Of a stretch of DNA of 41,152 nucleotides, positions 38,907 through 41,152 are shown one piece after another. A model generated the notes under the pieces. It was not told where the DNA came from and did not search any database. It worked only from the letters and a program-made list of their open reading frames with translations. The stretch comes from Oscillospiraceae bacterium. Lineage in GTDB: Bacteria; Bacillota; Clostridia; Oscillospirales; Ruminococcaceae. Numbering within the stretch: position 1 is the first letter of the stretch; each line of letters starts with the position of its first letter. The position numbers were made by a program, and so were the translations under genes. The DNA lies in assembly GCA_009786985.1 (NCBI GenBank), contig WRGW01000106.1, positions 1 to 41,152 of the forward strand, in the 5' to 3' direction.

Positions 38907-40643
38907 TTATTTATTATTTTTCTTAACATAAAGATAACCTAAACCGACACCTGCACCAATTATTATAACAGATGCACCAGCTATAATTAGCCACCACATT
39001 CTGCTACCAGAATTGTCTTTGTTTTTATCATTGGAGTTGCTATTATAGTTTTCAGAATGGTCAGAGTCGGTCTCATTGTTTTCATAAACTTCATTATTTT
39101 CTTCGTTGTTATTTTCGTGAATATCATCTGGAGCTGATGCTTCGTGAGCCACTGGATTCCTTAGTGTACTGTTTAGATAAGCTAAAATTCCTTCAGATAA
39201 CGATTCTGCAATTAGCGCGAGATAATCGCTTTCTAACATTCGTTCATAGTCGACTGGATTGCACATAAAACCCATTTCAAATAGCATTGATGAGCCTGCG
39301 GTATGGCGTGCCATTGCGAAATTTCGCCTAATCACGTGTTCACTCCAGTTGTTTTCACTTGAATCAGAAGATTCAGCGGGTTTCCCGACACCGCGTTCGT
39401 TATATAAACGTTGTGCTACGTGAGATAAAATCTTATTCGCCGCTCTTTCTGATTGGTCTAAGGTGTAGAACATCAGCGGACCTTCTTCACTACGGAAGTT
39501 GTTATGAACCGGCATAGAATTGGCATGGATACTAATCAACAAATCGGGGAGGTTCGGATAATGCTCAGAATATTCAGTGCGCTCAAAATACCTCATACGT
39601 TCTAGTGCTGGGAAAGTCACTTCACTACAGGTATAGACTTGTAGAACATTGACACCGTGTTCTTGCAGATGCTCAGCTGTTAATTGCATTACGATAAGAT
39701 TAAAATCATACTCTACCGGACCCATTCGACCGAGTGGACCTAATGCCCCAGGGTCTGCTCCGCCGTGACCAGCATCGAGCATTACTAACGTGTCTTCAAG
39801 TCGAGTAGGTGGGTGTTTGAAACCTACTTTCATTTGATTATTGTCAACAAAAGTCACGTAATGTCCAATAATCGGCTTTTCGAGCCGAAAACTAAAATTA
39901 TTCATCTCTCCACTTAGGTGATACAGAATAATTTCGACTGAAAGCCCATCATCGTCTACATTTATTGTGTAGGGTGGGAGATAACTTTCGCTAAGTTCAA
40001 ACAAAACATAAGTGTATTTTTCTTCTGTATAAACCTCAAAATCGCCTACATAAAATTCTTCAAGCGGCGCAGGGAGGCGTTCAACTCGATTAGTAAAGAC
40101 ATAAGAACCGTCATGAATTATATACATATCATCATACTCAGCGACTATTCTGAACGACGTTCCGCGTGCTAGCGGCGTTCCATGGTTATTATCGTCATCG
40201 CCGTTGTAGAATCTTGAAAGGCTCGGACTCATAGCAATTCCGTAGGCATTCTGCAAGTATTCACGCCTAACTGGTGGAGTAGGTGTGGGTTCGACACGAT
40301 TCACAACAAGTTCATGCACATAGTTTCCATTCTGGAATACGAATATATTTTCGCCGTCTGCAATATTTACAAAAATTGAAAAGAAACCATTTTCTGTGGT
40401 GTAAACCTCCACTCCGTTTTTAAATAAAGGGAAAGAATTATTGCTTGCACCTAAAATGCTCATTCGGTCATGAACAGTTCTTGTTAGATAACCAGCATTA
40501 GCGTGAGGTAAAATAACAAAGCCAGCCTCAGGGTCACTTTCACATTCGAGAGTGATATCCCTCAAATTCCAGTCAAGCCCAAGACCAAATATTATTCCAA
40601 AAATCACTAACACAAAAGGAATTTTTCTAATTTTTTTTTTCAT
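38907..40643 (-). CDS. N-acetylmuramoyl-L-alanine amidase (Amidase_3) with N- and C-terminal TM segments
   Basis: LVMLDAGHGGADPGALG, DLLISIHANSM, SSMLFEMGFMCNPVDYERM; C-terminal MWWLIIAGASVIIIGAGVGLGYLYVKKNNK. ATG at 40643 (MKKKIRKIPFVLVIFG) preferred to the TTG at 40712. Confidence 0.87.
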   Translation of the reverse strand: MKKKIRKIPFVLVIFGIIFGLGLDWNLRDITLECESDPEAGFVILPHANAGYLTRTVHDRMSILGASNNSFPLFKNGVEVYTTENGFFSIFVNIADGENIFVFQNGNYVHELVVNRVEPTPTPPVRREYLQNAYGIAMSPSLSRFYNGDDDNNHGTPLARGTSFRIVAEYDDMYIIHDGSYVFTNRVERLPAPLEEFYVGDFEVYTEEKYTYVLFELSESYLPPYTINVDDDGLSVEIILYHLSGEMNNFSFRLEKPIIGHYVTFVDNNQMKVGFKHPPTRLEDTLVMLDAGHGGADPGALGPLGRMGPVEYDFNLIVMQLTAEHLQEHGVNVLQVYTCSEVTFPALERMRYFERTEYSEHYPNLPDLLISIHANSMPVHNNFRSEEGPLMFYTLDQSERAANKILSHVAQRLYNERGVGKPAESSDSSENNWSEHVIRRNFAMARHTAGSSMLFEMGFMCNPVDYERMLESDYLALIAESLSEGILAYLNSTLRNPVAHEASAPDDIHENNNEENNEVYENNETDSDHSENYNSNSNDKNKDNSGSRMWWLIIAGASVIIIGAGVGLGYLYVKKNNK

Positions 40644-40652
40644 ATTAGTGAC

Positions 40653-40695
40653 TATTATACCATAAAAATCTGAATACGTCAAGCGAATTAAGATT
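40653..40695 (-). promoter_or_regulatory. Promoter of amidase gene; exact inverted copy of 33632-33674
   Basis: Reverse complement is AATCTTAATTCGCTTGACGTATTCAGATTTTTATGGTATAATA. Confidence 0.88.
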
Positions 40696-40708
40696 TTTTT
40701 CACGGAAA

Positions 40709-40975
40709 TCAATTTTCCTGCCCCATCACCGACAAAATCTCATTGCACTCAAGTAAACAGTCAAACATAATTTTAGAAATAGTTCGTTTTATCCCGTTTT
40801 TTTCTTTATAAATTTTAATGCAGTTAAGTGCAATTTTGCGAGCCATATTCAGGTTATCCTGAATATTTTGGTCTTGCACACGGCAAGAATCCTCACCGAA
40901 ATGCACGTCCAAGAGCCAATGCATGACCTCAACCGACCACTCTAAACGCACATGATGAAGCAATTCATCAGCAGT
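40709..40975 (-). pseudogene. ISAs1-family transposase, C-terminal remnant
   Basis: (TADEL)LHHVRLEWSVEVMHWLLDVHFGEDSCRVQDQNIQDNLNMARKIALNCIKIYKEKNGIKRTISKIMFDCLLECNEILSVMGQEN*; the HWxLDVxFGED signature is typical of ISAs1. In-frame stop just upstream, catalytic N-terminal part missing. Confidence 0.8.
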
Positions 40976-41060
40976 CTAATCACGACTTGAAATGAAATAA
41001 TGCTGAATCGGTTATACTTAACTGGACAGGTTTGAGGTTTTCTTGATATATAATCGGGTG

Positions 41061-41089
41061 TGGACAAAATAAAAACTTTATGATATAAT
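41061..41089 (+). promoter_or_regulatory. Promoter of the edge-truncated ORF
   Basis: TGGACA (41061-41066), 17-bp spacer, TATAAT (41084-41089). Confidence 0.55.
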
Positions 41090-41095
41090 AGAGTT

Positions 41096-41152
41096 ATGAA
41101 AACAATAAAAATAGACGAAAACCGTCGTTGCCCAAAGTGCAACAAAGTAACA
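41096..41152 (+). CDS. Truncated ORF with N-terminal CPxC motif; possibly an IS transposase start (runs off right edge)
   Basis: MKTIKIDENRRCPKCNKVT..., open to the window end. Confidence 0.35.
   Translation, partial: MKTIKIDENRRCPKCNKVT

Noticed and set aside
33632-40695. Whole 7-kb segment as a transposon with 43-bp TIRs
   Set aside because: Contents are core genes (pyk, amidase) plus RM, with no transposase inside; the repeats contain ordinary promoters, so TIR interpretation is not supported.
41019-41027. GGACAGGT shared between 41019 region and the 5400/5555 repeats, as common IS terminus
   Set aside because: Only about 8 nt shared and flanks differ; too short to support.
40942-41145. 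67-aa minus ORF MLHFGQRRFSS...
   Set aside because: Antisense to the edge ORF and its promoter; no homology recognised.

Overview
AT-rich ~41 kb chromosomal segment, probably from a spore-forming, uncultured-type Clostridia lineage (a dipicolinate synthase subunit A fragment and a YheC/YheD-type spore-coat ATP-grasp gene are present). The backbone is mostly housekeeping: dpaA(partial)-/pyrG+, glnN (GS type III)+, DUF1540-, guaD-like-, tRNA-Pro(TGG)+, pfkA-, aspS-hisB-hisA-hisI-murD+, serC-serA-yheC/D+, Cof-HAD/rluD/lspA/ileS/(dockerin-like)/divIVA/sepF/yggS/hlyD-like-, miaA-mutL-zapA-like-, pyk-amidase-. Accessory material sits in three places: (i) a HaeII-like type II restriction-modification pair plus transposase debris and a 63/64-bp hairpin tandem repeat between pyrG and glnN (3.1-6.2 kb); (ii) a 1074-aa fused nuclease/N6-adenine methyltransferase (type IIG / type ISP-like) followed by an orphan dockerin-like tail (33.6-37.1 kb); (iii) an ISAs1-type transposase remnant and a second, truncated element at the right edge (40.7-41.15 kb). 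Less expected observations: a 43-bp perfect inverted repeat carrying a complete promoter at both ends of the RM/pyk/amidase segment (33632-33674 and 40653-40695), a ZapA-like protein with a tail of four 40-residue repeats, a ~160-bp foldback/MITE-like element next to tRNA-Pro, and several features missing from the ORF track (DUF1540 protein, dockerin remnant, transposase remnant, edge CDSs). No CRISPR, rRNA or complete mobile element was seen. Family names come from motif recognition without any database search.
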